From Planctomycetaceae bacterium (GTDB lineage: Bacteria > Planctomycetota > Planctomycetia > Pirellulales > Thermoguttaceae): a stretch of 37,743 nt of DNA. This document shows positions 8,008 to 16,186 of this stretch, in pieces (within the stretch, counting starts at the first letter, position 1; every line of letters starts with the position of its first letter). The DNA lies in contig JAAYAY010000032.1 of the NCBI GenBank assembly GCA_012719125.1, positions 1 to 37,743 of the forward strand, in the 5' to 3' direction. The notes under the pieces were generated by a model that made no database searches, was not told the DNA's origin, and saw only the letters and a list, made by a program, of their open reading frames with translations. The translations under genes and the position numbers were made by a program.

Positions 8008-9300
8008 ATGAGGTTTTGGATTGTGATCCTCGCCGGGGCGTCGGTCCTGGCCCTGGGAGCGGCGACCGGTGCCGCCCAGGAGGGGCGGCGGGGCTCGCCC
8101 CCCGACCAACCACGGTTCTTCGAGCGGCTGGATGCCGACAAGGACGGAAAGATCAGCCTCAGCGAAGTCCCCGAACGTGTGCCCGAACAAGTCAAGGAGA
8201 TGTTGAGCCGAGCCGATCGCGACGGCGACAAGATCCTCACGAAAGACGAGCTTGAGCCCGTCATGCGCAGGCTGCAGGCAGGTTGGGCGGGGCCGGAAAG
8301 AAGCGGCAGTCCGCGATCCGGCGAGCGCACCGGCCCACCGTCGCGCAACCGGGACGCCCGCGGTCCAGATGCCCACCGAGGGCCGTTTCCCGGCTGGGGT
8401 GAGCGACGCTTTGCTGGGATTGACAAGGACAAAGACGGGACGATCGACAAAGATGAAGCTGCCTCGCGCATGAGGGAGCATTTCGACCGAGTCGACGCCA
8501 GCAAAGACGGCAATATCGATCGTGAAGAAGGCCGCCGCGCCATGATGGCCATGGCGAGAATGCGAATGGAAGGTCGTGGGCCACACATGCGACGCGGCAT
8601 GCGAGGCCCGGGCGGCCCGCAGTTCGGCCGTTCGCCTATGGCACGTGGTTTCAAAGGTCCGATGATGGGACATCGCGGCCTGTGGGGCGGCCCCAAGATG
8701 GGACGCGGCATGCAAGGCCCAGGCGGGCCGCAGTTTGGCCGTTCGGCCATGGCACGCGGTTTCAAGGGGCCGATGATGGGGCACCGCGGCCCGTGGGGCG
8801 GTCCCAAGATGGGTCGCGGCATGCGCGGCCCGGGCGGGCCGCATTTCGGCCGTTCGCCCATGGCGCGTGGTTTCAAAGGTCCGATGATGGGACGTCGTGG
8901 CCCGTCGCTTGGCCCCGAGATGGGACGCGGCATGCGAGGCCCGGACGGTCCGCAGTTCGGCCGTTCGGCCATGGATCGTGGTCCCAAGGGGCCGGCGATG
9001 TGGCATCGCGGACCATGGGGCGGTGCGGAGACGGGTCGCGGGATGCGAGGCCCGGGCGGTCCCCAGTTCGATCGTTCGCCGATGGGTCGCGGTCCTGAGG
9101 GATCGATGACCTCGCATCACGGCTCGCGGCGCGGCCCCGAGGCGGGTCGCAAAACGGAAGGTCCGCAGGAGCCGCGTGTGGACCGAGGGCATGATCGGCC
9201 CGATCGAGCAGCGCCGGATGCCAAGACGCCGGACCGACCCCGCAAGCCGATCGAGAAGAAAGCCAAGCCTGAGAAGGATGAGGTCGAGAAGAAGGAGTAA
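8008..9300 (+). CDS. Secreted EF-hand protein with Gly/Pro/Arg/Met-rich tandem repeats
   Basis: A 430-residue protein. It has a Sec-type signal peptide (hydrophobic IVILAGASVLALGAATGAA, cleavage near residue 23) and four EF-hand calcium loops: DADKDGKISLSE (42-53), DRDGDKILTKDE (70-81), DKDKDGTIDKDE (139-150) and DASKDGNIDREE (163-174). After residue 190 comes a low-complexity basic region of five 37-residue repeats beginning RGMRGPGGPQFGRSP, and a charged Pro/Lys tail. The start follows AAGGAGAGA, 3-8 bases before the ATG; reading frame upstream of it is not coding-like. It probably acts outside the inner membrane as a calcium-binding or matrix protein; the function of the repeat tail is unknown. 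A rho-independent terminator follows at 9351. Confidence 0.85.
   Translation: MRFWIVILAGASVLALGAATGAAQEGRRGSPPDQPRFFERLDADKDGKISLSEVPERVPEQVKEMLSRADRDGDKILTKDELEPVMRRLQAGWAGPERSGSPRSGERTGPPSRNRDARGPDAHRGPFPGWGERRFAGIDKDKDGTIDKDEAASRMREHFDRVDASKDGNIDREEGRRAMMAMARMRMEGRGPHMRRGMRGPGGPQFGRSPMARGFKGPMMGHRGLWGGPKMGRGMQGPGGPQFGRSAMARGFKGPMMGHRGPWGGPKMGRGMRGPGGPHFGRSPMARGFKGPMMGRRGPSLGPEMGRGMRGPDGPQFGRSAMDRGPKGPAMWHRGPWGGAETGRGMRGPGGPQFDRSPMGRGPEGSMTSHHGSRRGPEAGRKTEGPQEPRVDRGHDRPDRAAPDAKTPDRPRKPIEKKAKPEKDEVEKKE
8593..9147 (+). repeat. Five in-frame 111-bp tandem repeats in EF-hand gene
   Basis: Units start at 8593, 8704, 8815, 8926 and 9037, each exactly 111 bp (37 codons). Units 1-3 are most alike; 4 and 5 diverge progressively. 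The unit encodes RGMxGPxGPQFGRSxMARGF then KGPMMGHRGPWGGPKMG. The exact length with codon-level variation indicates duplication within the gene. Confidence 0.95.
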
Positions 9301-9350
9301 TTCCTGGTGGCTGGAACGCGTTGCGGTTCGTGTCGCGAGGAAAGGTATAG

Positions 9351-9392
9351 CCCGGCGGGGATCGTGTTCATCAGGTCCTCGCCGGGTTTTTT
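9351..9392 (+). terminator. Rho-independent terminator after EF-hand gene
   Basis: CCCGGCGGGGA (9351-9361) pairs with TCCTCGCCGGG (9376-9386), an 11-bp stem with one G-T pair and a 14-base loop, followed directly by TTTTTT. It lies 50 bases after the EF-hand stop codon. Confidence 0.85.
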
Positions 9393-9659
9393 GTGCGATC
9401 CCCCTGTTCGTGGAGTGTGAACCGAAACAATGCGAAATTGTCCTACGTAGAGAATTTCGTACGAAGGATCAGAGTTTGGAGGCTTTGAGGAAACCGGCAG
9501 GGATCGTCGCGCATCCAAGACATAGAATGGGACGTCGTTCAACGAAGCGTTCTTCAACCGGGAATTTCTGCAAGACAAGTTTGCCGAAAACGAATAGACT
9601 GCAGGAAGAGAAAGTTCTCGAAACGAGGAGAGGCGTCCTTCAACCCACGGGGGTGCATT
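9393..9659 (+). other. Intergenic region before small gene
   Basis: Together with the terminator, about 360 bases separate the EF-hand stop from the next start. Apart from the terminator no structured element or conserved coding frame was found; base composition is less GC-rich than in the neighbouring genes. Confidence 0.35.
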
Positions 9660-9875
9660 ATGGAGAAACCCAATACCGCGGTCGTCCAAGCAATTCCTGA
9701 TCTCCGCTCCAGCGACTTCCCGCTCGATTGCGAGAGCCGCGCATTTCATCGGTTCTCACTCAAGATGGACCGACAACTCCGCAAGCTGGTTGCCGAGTGG
9801 ATCCACCTGGCCGCTCCCAACGCCTTTCGTTTGCAGCGGCGTTTCACGGAACCATCGTCGCTTCCGAAGAAGTAA
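9660..9875 (+). CDS. Small conserved-looking unknown protein, 71 aa
   Basis: A 71-residue basic protein (begins MEKPNTAVVQAIPDL, then FPLDCESRAFHRFSLKMDRQ, ends in a Lys/Arg-rich tail). I do not recognise a family. The middle (MDRQLRKLVAEWIHLAAPNAF) is predicted helical and amphipathic. Support for reality: a G-rich site (GGGGG) 6-10 bases before the ATG, a strong hairpin terminator 40 bases after the stop, and another terminator upstream, so it forms its own transcription unit. No signal peptide. Function unknown. Confidence 0.55.
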   Translation: MEKPNTAVVQAIPDLRSSDFPLDCESRAFHRFSLKMDRQLRKLVAEWIHLAAPNAFRLQRRFTEPSSLPKK

Positions 9876-9917
9876 CTGCCAGAGGCCCTCAGGCCAGTCC
9901 AACCGAGTATCTCACTC

Positions 9918-9953
9918 CCACCCCGACCGGGAACCTTCCGGCCGGGGTGGTTT
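9918..9953 (+). terminator. Hairpin terminator after small gene
   Basis: CCACCCCGACCGG (9918-9930) pairs with CCGGCCGGGGTGG (9938-9950), 13 positions with one A/C mismatch and loop GAACCTT, followed by TTT. It sits between the small plus-strand gene and the convergent lipoprotein gene. Confidence 0.75.
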
Positions 9954-9993
9954 CGTGAAGGAATGCCTCAGTGCGGCTCGCACCCGGGGCGGC

Positions 9994-11439
9994 TCACTTC
10001 TCTTGCACCTCCACCTCAATCAACAGACGTTTCACCTGGTCTGCCAACAGTTCTCTCGCCGGCGTCTCTTCGGCAAACTGAAACGACTTGACGGTCTCCG
10101 TCCAGGACTCGCCGGCATTGCATCCGGCAAGAACCTTGTCCCACTGTTCGGCTTCCTTCTCGGAGAGCGATTCGCACCACATGGCGTACTCCGCCAGTTT
10201 CTCTCCTCTCAACAGAGTCCGGCCAAAGCGCCTTTTCTGCTCTTCCTCATCCGGCACGGCCCATGTTGCGGCGCAGACGATTGGCAGGCCCACGCTGCCT
10301 CCAAGTTGCTCTTTCCAAGTCACAGTCTTTTCCGCCTCATTCCAGGTGCCGTTCGTTGAAATCGGCTCCACTTCCGCATCAAGCGTTACTTCGAGCAGGT
10401 CGTCCCTCGCCATTTCAAAGTGAATGAATGCGTCACTCAATAGGTCGCCGACGGCCTCGGCTGGAGAAGGCCTATCTGCATTGGCTAGGATGGGCGTCTT
10501 CTCATCGTAGTCGTCGCCGGACCTTTCTGCTCGTCTCTTTTCCATCTCGCGGACTAAGTTGGAAACAAGTTCAGGTACCTCTGCTGGCTCTGGCTGCAGA
10601 TCTCCGTATTTGTTGCGGACATACTGCAAAAAGTACTCGGAGCCGCGAACATGCTCGTTCCACGAGGCCGCCAACCGATCCTGGTCGCGAAAGATTGCCA
10701 AGGTGTCACTCGCCGGATCGATTTCGAGTTCTCGGGCGACCAATCGAGCCAGAATCTCCAGTATCGGCGTCGGATCGGTGGTCTTCAGGGTCCGTAGGAT
10801 TGCCGCTACATCGTGAAGGGTCAGGTAATCCCGCTCGCGTCCGAATAGCCACAAACGCTCAACGAACCCGCCCTGCACCGATTCCTCGGTGCCGCTGTTC
10901 TCTTGAACCCAAACGTGTACGGCCACGTTCTTCAGATCGTGGCGAACTATCCGGTCAACGAAGCGTTCCAGGCGTGGGAAGTTGGCTTCGTTGCCAAATT
11001 GCTTGCGCAGCCAGCCAAGGGTCAGATCCGCCAACGTATCCACGGCCTCACGCCGCTTGGCCAACTCAGCCTCCAGATCGTCGCTACCCCGAAACCTCTC
11101 TGTGTAGCTCCAGACCGTTCCAAGAGGAGTGGCGATGCGTTCCAGCGTTCCTGCCCCGCCCACGTCCTGCGGCGTCTCCACGCCGAACTTGCCGCGGAAC
11201 GAGTTCTTCCCTTCGTCGCCGGGCTCCGGCTTCGAACCGTAACTCTCTTCGATCCTCGCCAATTCTCCGGCATCCAGCGCCTGGGAATGTGGCGGATCGC
11301 CCGAAACGACGGTCCAGCAGGTCAACGTCCGATCAAAACCCGAGTCCGTCGGTGTTATTCGAATCTGGTAGTGATTCTTCGAGCACCCGACCGCCACCAG
11401 GCAGCCAATTGCCAGAAAGCCGAGAAGCATTTGTCGCAT
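9994..11439 (-). CDS. Predicted lipoprotein of unknown function
   Basis: A 481-residue protein. The start (ATG 11439, after GGGGGA) yields MRQMLLGFLAIGCLVAVGC, a lipoprotein signal peptide with lipobox AVGC and predicted lipidated Cys 19. The rest is soluble, Glu/Arg rich and largely helical, with a beta-rich part near the C-terminus (ISTNGTWNEAEKTVTWKEQL). I do not recognise a domain family. An in-frame ATG 6 codons upstream is less likely because the signal peptide would be displaced. It is transcribed toward the small gene, and a candidate promoter lies at 11521-11549. Expected location is the periplasmic face of a membrane. Confidence 0.8.
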   Translation of the reverse strand: MRQMLLGFLAIGCLVAVGCSKNHYQIRITPTDSGFDRTLTCWTVVSGDPPHSQALDAGELARIEESYGSKPEPGDEGKNSFRGKFGVETPQDVGGAGTLERIATPLGTVWSYTERFRGSDDLEAELAKRREAVDTLADLTLGWLRKQFGNEANFPRLERFVDRIVRHDLKNVAVHVWVQENSGTEESVQGGFVERLWLFGRERDYLTLHDVAAILRTLKTTDPTPILEILARLVARELEIDPASDTLAIFRDQDRLAASWNEHVRGSEYFLQYVRNKYGDLQPEPAEVPELVSNLVREMEKRRAERSGDDYDEKTPILANADRPSPAEAVGDLLSDAFIHFEMARDDLLEVTLDAEVEPISTNGTWNEAEKTVTWKEQLGGSVGLPIVCAATWAVPDEEEQKRRFGRTLLRGEKLAEYAMWCESLSEKEAEQWDKVLAGCNAGESWTETVKSFQFAEETPARELLADQVKRLLIEVEVQEK

Positions 11440-11451
11440 GACATCCCCCTT

Positions 11452-11467
11452 TGCCACCGCCGTGGCA
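11452..11467 (-). promoter_or_regulatory. Leader hairpin of lipoprotein gene
   Basis: Perfect inverted repeat TGCCAC-CGCC-GTGGCA just upstream of the GGGGGA ribosome-binding site of the lipoprotein gene. Folding in the mRNA would place a stem next to the site; it could affect translation. The sequence alone supports only the dyad. Confidence 0.4.
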
Positions 11468-11520
11468 CACCAAAGGTCTCAACGCAACCAACCGTAGAGG
11501 AAGAGCCGTCTTCCGGGGAG

Positions 11521-11549
11521 ATTATTCCACAGAAGCATCCGTGTGTCTT
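11521..11549 (-). promoter_or_regulatory. Candidate sigma-70 promoter for lipoprotein gene
   Basis: On the minus strand AAGACA (11549-11544), a 17-base spacer, and AATAAT (11526-11521). It matches four and five of six consensus positions and lies about 80 bases before the lipoprotein start, just beyond the UbiA stop codon. Confidence 0.35.
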
Positions 11550-11571
11550 GCCTCTGCCGACAGATCTGAAT

Positions 11572-12516
11572 CTAAGTCGATGCAATCCACTTCCCCGTCA
11601 CCGTGGCCGGCACCAGCAGCAACACGATTGCCGCGGCCGGACCCAAGCCCTGCGTCACGAAGCAAATCGCCGCATCCAGCACGATGAGCGACAGGATCGC
11701 GTGCCGAACGGCCGTCTGCACCAAGCGGGGCGACGGATCTGCAGTCGCGCGAATCAGCCGAAACCCGATCAAGGCCCCCAAGGCGGTGAGCAGCAACGTC
11801 CAGCGGGCCGGTTCGAGTTGTAGCAGGACAACCGTGTCGGACGTCCAACGGGGCAGCGGCTCCAGGAGCAGGATCCCGGCGAGAATCATCAATGCAGCGA
11901 GCGACAGTTGCCCACGGCGGCTCTGCTCGGCTTCGGTTCGGGCGAACCAGGTGATCCCCGTTACGTAGACGGTGACGGCCGCGACGATCAAGTAGTGCGG
12001 CACCGACCAGGGGACGGCCGAAAGGCTCATTCCCAGCAGCAGGTTCAGCCCGCGGCAGGCCCCCATCGCCGGCGGGCCGAGCGGCGTTTTTTTCAGGAAA
12101 CCGTCGTAGCAGGCGATCGTCGCCGCCAGGGCCAGGGCAACCAGCGCAGGACGCACGTCGCCCGCTGAGGCCGCGGCAGCGCCGGCCGCCACGATGCCCA
12201 ACACCAGCAGTCCCCAGCCGGCGAGTCTGGCGGTCCCAAGCGGGATCCGTCCCGAGGGCAAAGGCCGCTCCGGCCGCTCGCGGCAGTCGAGCTGGTAGTC
12301 GAACACGTCGTTCAACACCACGCCGCCCGCGTACAGCACAACCGACGCCCCGATGAGCAACGACATGGACAGCCGGTCGCCGGGGCTGAAAACCGCGTGG
12401 GTGAAGAGAAACCCGGTCGCTGCGTCGGCTGCCGCGGTGAACAGGTTCGGCAGCCTGACCAACTGGAGCCAGGCCGGCGTGCTCCCGCCACTGGATTTTT
12501 GTTCCGGCTGGTTCAC
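11572..12516 (-). CDS. UbiA family prenyltransferase (EboC-like)
   Basis: A 314-residue integral membrane protein with about eight or nine hydrophobic segments. The first Asp-rich prenyl-diphosphate site is NDVFDYQLDCRERPERPLPSG, split here only by reading (NDVFDYQLD at about 70-78); the second conserved loop is YDGFLKKTPLG. UbiA enzymes attach isoprenoid chains to aromatic or other acceptors at the inner membrane. The GTG at 12516 is preferred because GGAGG lies 7 bases before it; the frame is open further upstream to a GTG at 12540 with no ribosome-binding site. It follows a TIM-barrel gene by 42 bases at the end of an exporter operon. UbiA plus TIM-barrel proteins also occur in the cyanobacterial ebo cluster, but the other ebo genes are absent here. 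Acceptor unknown. Confidence 0.85.
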   Translation of the reverse strand: MNQPEQKSSGGSTPAWLQLVRLPNLFTAAADAATGFLFTHAVFSPGDRLSMSLLIGASVVLYAGGVVLNDVFDYQLDCRERPERPLPSGRIPLGTARLAGWGLLVLGIVAAGAAAASAGDVRPALVALALAATIACYDGFLKKTPLGPPAMGACRGLNLLLGMSLSAVPWSVPHYLIVAAVTVYVTGITWFARTEAEQSRRGQLSLAALMILAGILLLEPLPRWTSDTVVLLQLEPARWTLLLTALGALIGFRLIRATADPSPRLVQTAVRHAILSLIVLDAAICFVTQGLGPAAAIVLLLVPATVTGKWIAST

Positions 12517-12558
12517 GAGACCGCCTCCATCGCAAGTCACGTTGGGCTGTCGGCAAAG

Positions 12559-13416
12559 CTATTCTTCGGTCGCCCGTTGCAGCGTTCGTTCCAGGTAGGC
12601 CTTCGCCTTGCGGCCTGCGTCGTCGGGGTTGTCGATGTAGGGGTACAACTCGACGGTGACCCAGCCATCATAGCCGGTTTCCTGGATGGCTCGCAGCACC
12701 GGCGCGAAATCGATCGCCCCTTCGCCGGGGATCATGTGGGCGTGGACGCGCGAGCCGGCGATGTCTTCGATATGATAGTGCCGCGTGTGCTCGGCCATCC
12801 GCGGAATCCAATCCTCGGGTTGCTGCCCCACACAAAAGGCGTGGCCAATGTCGAAATTGAGTCCCACCGCAGGCGAGTTGATGCAACCGACGAACTCGAG
12901 GTACTGCTCGAAGGTTTCGATCATCAGGCCCGGTTCGGGTTCGATGAGCAGGTAGATGCCTTCGTCCTCGGCCACCTCGATGCAGGGCATGAGTTCCTCG
13001 TAGAAGACCTCGGCGGCCTGACGCCATGTCTGCCCCGGGTTGAGCGGCCCGCCCGGCTCGGTCTGAATGCAGGACGCTCCCAGTTCGCCTGCAAGCTGTA
13101 TGGTCCGCTTGGTGTGCTCGCGGCGGATGGCGCGATAGTGGGCGTCCGGCTCGATCCACGACGGGTGCCAGTAAGGCTGCCGCGGATCGGCCACGGCGTT
13201 CATCATGAACCCGTTGACGTTTGAGATGGCCAGTCCATTGTCGGCCAGACAATCGCGAATGGCCTGCTTCCGCTCTTCCAGCAACCCGGCCGGCCAGGCG
13301 TGGGGCACGTCGGCCAGCAATTCGAGCCCGGCAAAACCGAGGGCAGCAATGCGGCGGATCGTCTCCTCCACGGAGAAGTTCATGTAGGCGTTGGAGCTGT
13401 AGGCGAGTTTGAACAT
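12559..13416 (-). CDS. Cytoplasmic sugar phosphate isomerase/epimerase-like TIM barrel
   Basis: A 285-residue xylose isomerase-like TIM-barrel protein without signal peptide. Landmarks include MFKLAYSSNAYMNFSVEET at the start, LGFAGLELLADVPHAWP, the putative metal ligands in LLIEPEP, GLNFDIGHAF, HYHIEDI and a terminal VTVELYPYID. These correspond to the Glu/Asp/His metal cage of the AP endonuclease 2/xylose isomerase superfamily. The gene lies 42 bases after the second ABC permease and 42 bases before UbiA, all on the minus strand, suggesting co-transcription and a shared metabolite. The reaction is not identifiable; isomerisation or epimerisation of a sugar or polyol is the default inference. 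Only a weak ribosome-binding site precedes the ATG. Confidence 0.85.
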   Translation of the reverse strand: MFKLAYSSNAYMNFSVEETIRRIAALGFAGLELLADVPHAWPAGLLEERKQAIRDCLADNGLAISNVNGFMMNAVADPRQPYWHPSWIEPDAHYRAIRREHTKRTIQLAGELGASCIQTEPGGPLNPGQTWRQAAEVFYEELMPCIEVAEDEGIYLLIEPEPGLMIETFEQYLEFVGCINSPAVGLNFDIGHAFCVGQQPEDWIPRMAEHTRHYHIEDIAGSRVHAHMIPGEGAIDFAPVLRAIQETGYDGWVTVELYPYIDNPDDAGRKAKAYLERTLQRATEE

Positions 13417-13424
13417 GGGTGGGC

Positions 13425-13452
13425 CTTGAGCTTTGAGCTTTGAGCTGTGAGC
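13425..13452. repeat. Four tandem heptamers between permease and TIM-barrel genes
   Basis: Units CTTGAGC, TTTGAGC, TTTGAGC and TGTGAGC at 13425-13452, directly before the TIM-barrel start (on the minus strand, GCTCAAA type). Unit number could vary by slippage and alter the spacing upstream of the weak ribosome-binding site. Confidence 0.85.
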
Positions 13453-13458
13453 GGTGTT

Positions 13459-14316
13459 TTAACTGCTGGCGCTACGGTAACTCAGCAGCGACCGGTTGAA
13501 GACCCAGCGACTTCCCACCAGGCTTGCAACGGTTGCGACGAAGGCGAAGACCGGCAGCAGCAGGTCCATGGGCGTCTGGGGGACCAAGGGTCGAACGAGG
13601 AACCGGGCCGGCACGTTGACGACCACCAGCACCGGGATGATGAACGTGAAGAACATGCGGAGCGGCGTGCCGTACGTTCCGCGGTAGATTTCCATGGGGT
13701 AGCGCGAGAAGTTGGTGATGTAGAACCAGAAGTTGTAGAGCGACTGGTTCCGCCCCAGCCAGATGCTCGTGGCGGCCAGGGCGATCATCAGGCTATACAT
13801 GATGGCCACGCCGCAAATCACGAACAGCATGAACAGAAGCACCTGCCAGACCGAGGGCACCCAGCCGATCTTGTGGAGCGAGAAGACGGCCAGCCCGATG
13901 CCGACGACCAGGTTGCCCAGCGACGACCAGTCGATACGCTGTAGCGAGATCAGAAACTGGGTGTCGATCGGCTTGAGCAGGGCGAAGTCGAGCGTGCCGG
14001 TGCGGATCATCTCGCCGAATTCGGAGGCGTTCTCCATGAACAGGGCCTGCACGAGGCTGTTCACCATCAAGGTCGTCGACAGGAACAGGAAGAACTCGTA
14101 CTTGCCCCAGGCGAAGCTGTACTCGCCCCAATTGCTCACGTCGCCGATGCGGGGCGTGTGCTGGAACACGAGGATGTAGAAGCCCAGGTTCATGAACACC
14201 CACGACATCGACGAGAACGTCTCGATCAGGAAATTCCCGCGGAACGTCATGTTCCGGACGAGGCTGTTCCGGGCGAACGTGAGGAAGACACGGAGGTAGG
14301 AAGGTCCGGAGGGCAT
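13459..14316 (-). CDS. ABC-2 type transporter permease (second subunit)
   Basis: A 285-residue membrane protein with about six hydrophobic segments, of the ABC-2 family of exporter permeases. It has the N-terminal amphipathic entry (ARNSLVRNMTFRGNFLIETF), and conserved ABC-2 features such as MIRTGTLDFALLKPID, the region in which these permeases contact the ATPase, and FYITNFSRYPMEIYRG. GGAGG lies 7 bases before the ATG at 14316, which is 3 bases past the stop of the paralogous permease. The two permeases plus ATPase form a complete half-transporter pair at the inner membrane. Substrates of such two-permease ABC-2 systems are usually unknown hydrophobic compounds or lipids. Confidence 0.88.
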   Translation of the reverse strand: MPSGPSYLRVFLTFARNSLVRNMTFRGNFLIETFSSMSWVFMNLGFYILVFQHTPRIGDVSNWGEYSFAWGKYEFFLFLSTTLMVNSLVQALFMENASEFGEMIRTGTLDFALLKPIDTQFLISLQRIDWSSLGNLVVGIGLAVFSLHKIGWVPSVWQVLLFMLFVICGVAIMYSLMIALAATSIWLGRNQSLYNFWFYITNFSRYPMEIYRGTYGTPLRMFFTFIIPVLVVVNVPARFLVRPLVPQTPMDLLLPVFAFVATVASLVGSRWVFNRSLLSYRSASS

Positions 14317-14319
14317 AGT

Positions 14320-15156
14320 CTAACCTCCAAACCCACTGTATCGCCGGACGCCCAGGTGGAACGCCGCGCGGCTGGTGAACATGAACAGCACGACCCAGGC
14401 GAACTGGATCCACAACCCCTGGATCAGCTCCGGTCCCTCGACCTTGCCCAAGAAGACGGCCGCGGGAAAGTAGGCCAGGTACTGCAGCGGAATGATCCGA
14501 ACCACCTCGCCCCAGAAGCCGGGCAGCATGTCGATTGGGAACATGTGTCCCGAAAAGAAGAAGTTGAAGAGCATGTAGACGAACAGCAGCGAACTGACCT
14601 CCAGGAACCAGAACCCGATCATGCCGATGGTCGCTTCGAGGAAGAACCCCAGCAGGAAGGCCATCAGGAGCGAGGCGACATAGGCCGCCATCACCTGGGG
14701 TTCGGGCCATCCGTTCGGGAAGAAGTCTCCGCACAGATAGAATACGAAGGCGAACGGCAGGGTCGCCACGGTGTAGTAGACCACCTTGTGGGCCATGCGG
14801 TTCAGGAGCAGGAACGACAGCATGTCGATCGGCTGAATCAGGTACTTCTTGACGGTCCCGTCGCGAATATCGCGGGCGATTCCCGACGCCAGGCCGGGCA
14901 TGCTCGAAAAAGCCCGGCTCACCATGGTCAACAGGTAATAGGCGATGAAGTCGTGATAGGAGTAGCCAACGATCCGCGTCTGATCGATGCTCTGCCCGGT
15001 ACTCGCGGCCGTGAAGACCGCCCACCACAGGAAGACCTGGGTGAGAATCGGCAGGAATCGCATGAGCGTGCCGAGGGCAAAATCGCCCCGGTAAACCAGA
15101 CGCTCTTCGAGGCTGATGCGGAGGATGGTCCACCAGACGGCGGTGCGTGCCGGCAT
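14320..15156 (-). CDS. ABC-2 type transporter permease (first subunit)
   Basis: A 278-residue membrane protein of the ABC-2 family, with about six hydrophobic segments. Key segments are [19 protein letters not shown] at the N-terminus, [20 protein letters not shown] (the coupling region, parallel to the second permease's MIRTGTLDFALLKPID) and [20 protein letters not shown]. The start at 15156 follows GGAGGGTGAG, and the ATPase stop codon ends one base before it, so the two are translationally coupled. An in-frame upstream extension inside the ATPase gene was rejected on that basis. It heterodimerises with the downstream permease (inference from gene pairing). Confidence 0.88.
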   Translation of the reverse strand: MPARTAVWWTILRISLEERLVYRGDFALGTLMRFLPILTQVFLWWAVFTAASTGQSIDQTRIVGYSYHDFIAYYLLTMVSRAFSSMPGLASGIARDIRDGTVKKYLIQPIDMLSFLLLNRMAHKVVYYTVATLPFAFVFYLCGDFFPNGWPEPQVMAAYVASLLMAFLLGFFLEATIGMIGFWFLEVSSLLFVYMLFNFFFSGHMFPIDMLPGFWGEVVRIIPLQYLAYFPAAVFLGKVEGPELIQGLWIQFAWVVLFMFTSRAAFHLGVRRYSGFGG

Positions 15157-15157
15157 C

Positions 15158-16186
15158 TCACCCTCCCCGGCCCACGACCAACTCGCCGTCCTTCCCGGCC
15201 GACTCATCCACCTGCGAGAAGACCTCTGCGATCATCTCTTCCAGCGGCGGATCTTCGACGTTCACATCGACGACCGGATGCTGCTGCAGGATTCGTCCGA
15301 GGGTTGCCGTCACGTCGCCGCGATCGACGCGTACCTTCGCTCGCGGCGGCTCTTCCGAAATCACCTCGCCGTAGACGCCCAGATCGCCGGGGATATGGCC
15401 GTCGGCGAACAGCAGGGTGATGACCTTGTGGCCGCCGAACCGGTCGACGATCTGCGCGAGCGAGCCGTCGAACATGATGCGGCCGTGGGTGATGATCACC
15501 ACGCGCCGGCAGAGGGCGGCCACGTCCTTCATGTAGTGGCTTGTCAGCAGCGTGGTGATACCCCGCTCGCGCTGATAGTGTTTGAGGAAGTCCTGGATCT
15601 TGTACTGGGCGACCACGTCGAGCCCGATCGTCGGCTCGTCGAGGAACAGCACGTCGGGTTTGTGGAGCAAGGCAGCCGTCAGTTCCATCTTCATCCGCTC
15701 GCCCAGCGACAGTTCGCGAACCGGCTGGGAGAGCAGGTTCCGGATGGCCAGCATCCCGGTCAGTTCGTCCCGGGTGCGGTCGAACTCGGCCGGATCGATG
15801 CGATAGATCTGCTGATGGAGCCGAAACGACTCGGCGGCCGGAAGGTCCCACCAGAGCTGGTTTTTCTGTCCCATCACCAGGGCGAACCGCCGCCGGTAGG
15901 CGTTCTCCCGCCGCCAGGGGACGTGGCCCAGGACCCTGGCGGTGCCCGAAGTCGGGTTGATGACGCCGGAGAGCAGTTTCAGGGTCGTCGTCTTGCCCGC
16001 CCCGTTTGGCCCCAAAAAGGCCACGAACTCCCCCGCCTCGACCGTCAGATCGATCCCGCGGACGGCCTCGACGGTGCGGTACTTTCGGTGGAACAAGCCG
16101 GCCACCGAAGCAGCCAGCCCCTCCGCCTTCTGGTAGACGCGATAGGATTTTGCCAGGGATTCGATTTCGACGACAGCCATAGTCAT
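15158..16186 (-). CDS. ABC transporter ATP-binding protein
   Basis: A 342-residue ATPase of an ABC-2 exporter. Walker A is GPNGAGKTT, the signature is [11 protein letters not shown], Walker B is [12 protein letters not shown], and the switch His lies in LLTSHYM. The C-terminal 90 residues after GRIMFDGSL form an accessory domain typical of the ATPases that accompany ABC-2 permeases of the DUF990/NatA type. It is the first gene of the five-gene run. TATAAT lies at 16194-16189 on the minus strand, immediately before the two candidate ATGs (16186 and 16180); if it is a -10 element the mRNA would be nearly leaderless, but the -35 match is poor. No Shine-Dalgarno is evident. Confidence 0.93.
   Translation of the reverse strand: MTMAVVEIESLAKSYRVYQKAEGLAASVAGLFHRKYRTVEAVRGIDLTVEAGEFVAFLGPNGAGKTTTLKLLSGVINPTSGTARVLGHVPWRRENAYRRRFALVMGQKNQLWWDLPAAESFRLHQQIYRIDPAEFDRTRDELTGMLAIRNLLSQPVRELSLGERMKMELTAALLHKPDVLFLDEPTIGLDVVAQYKIQDFLKHYQRERGITTLLTSHYMKDVAALCRRVVIITHGRIMFDGSLAQIVDRFGGHKVITLLFADGHIPGDLGVYGEVISEEPPRAKVRVDRGDVTATLGRILQQHPVVDVNVEDPPLEEMIAEVFSQVDESAGKDGELVVGRGG

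Noticed and set aside
7705-9192. 495-codon minus-strand frame opposite the EF-hand repeats
   Set aside because: It is antisense to a well-supported gene with a ribosome-binding site, signal peptide and EF-hands. Its own sequence is a repeat echo (Thr/His/Arg rich) without domain.
9176-9700. 174-codon plus-strand frame across the EF-hand gene end and terminator
   Set aside because: It reads through a rho-independent terminator, has no ribosome-binding site and is Arg/Ser rich without a domain.
13793-15133. 446-codon minus-strand frame overlapping the ABC permeases
   Set aside because: It is an alternative frame of the two permease genes, Arg/Pro rich, without membrane segments; the coupled permease frames are supported by ribosome-binding sites.
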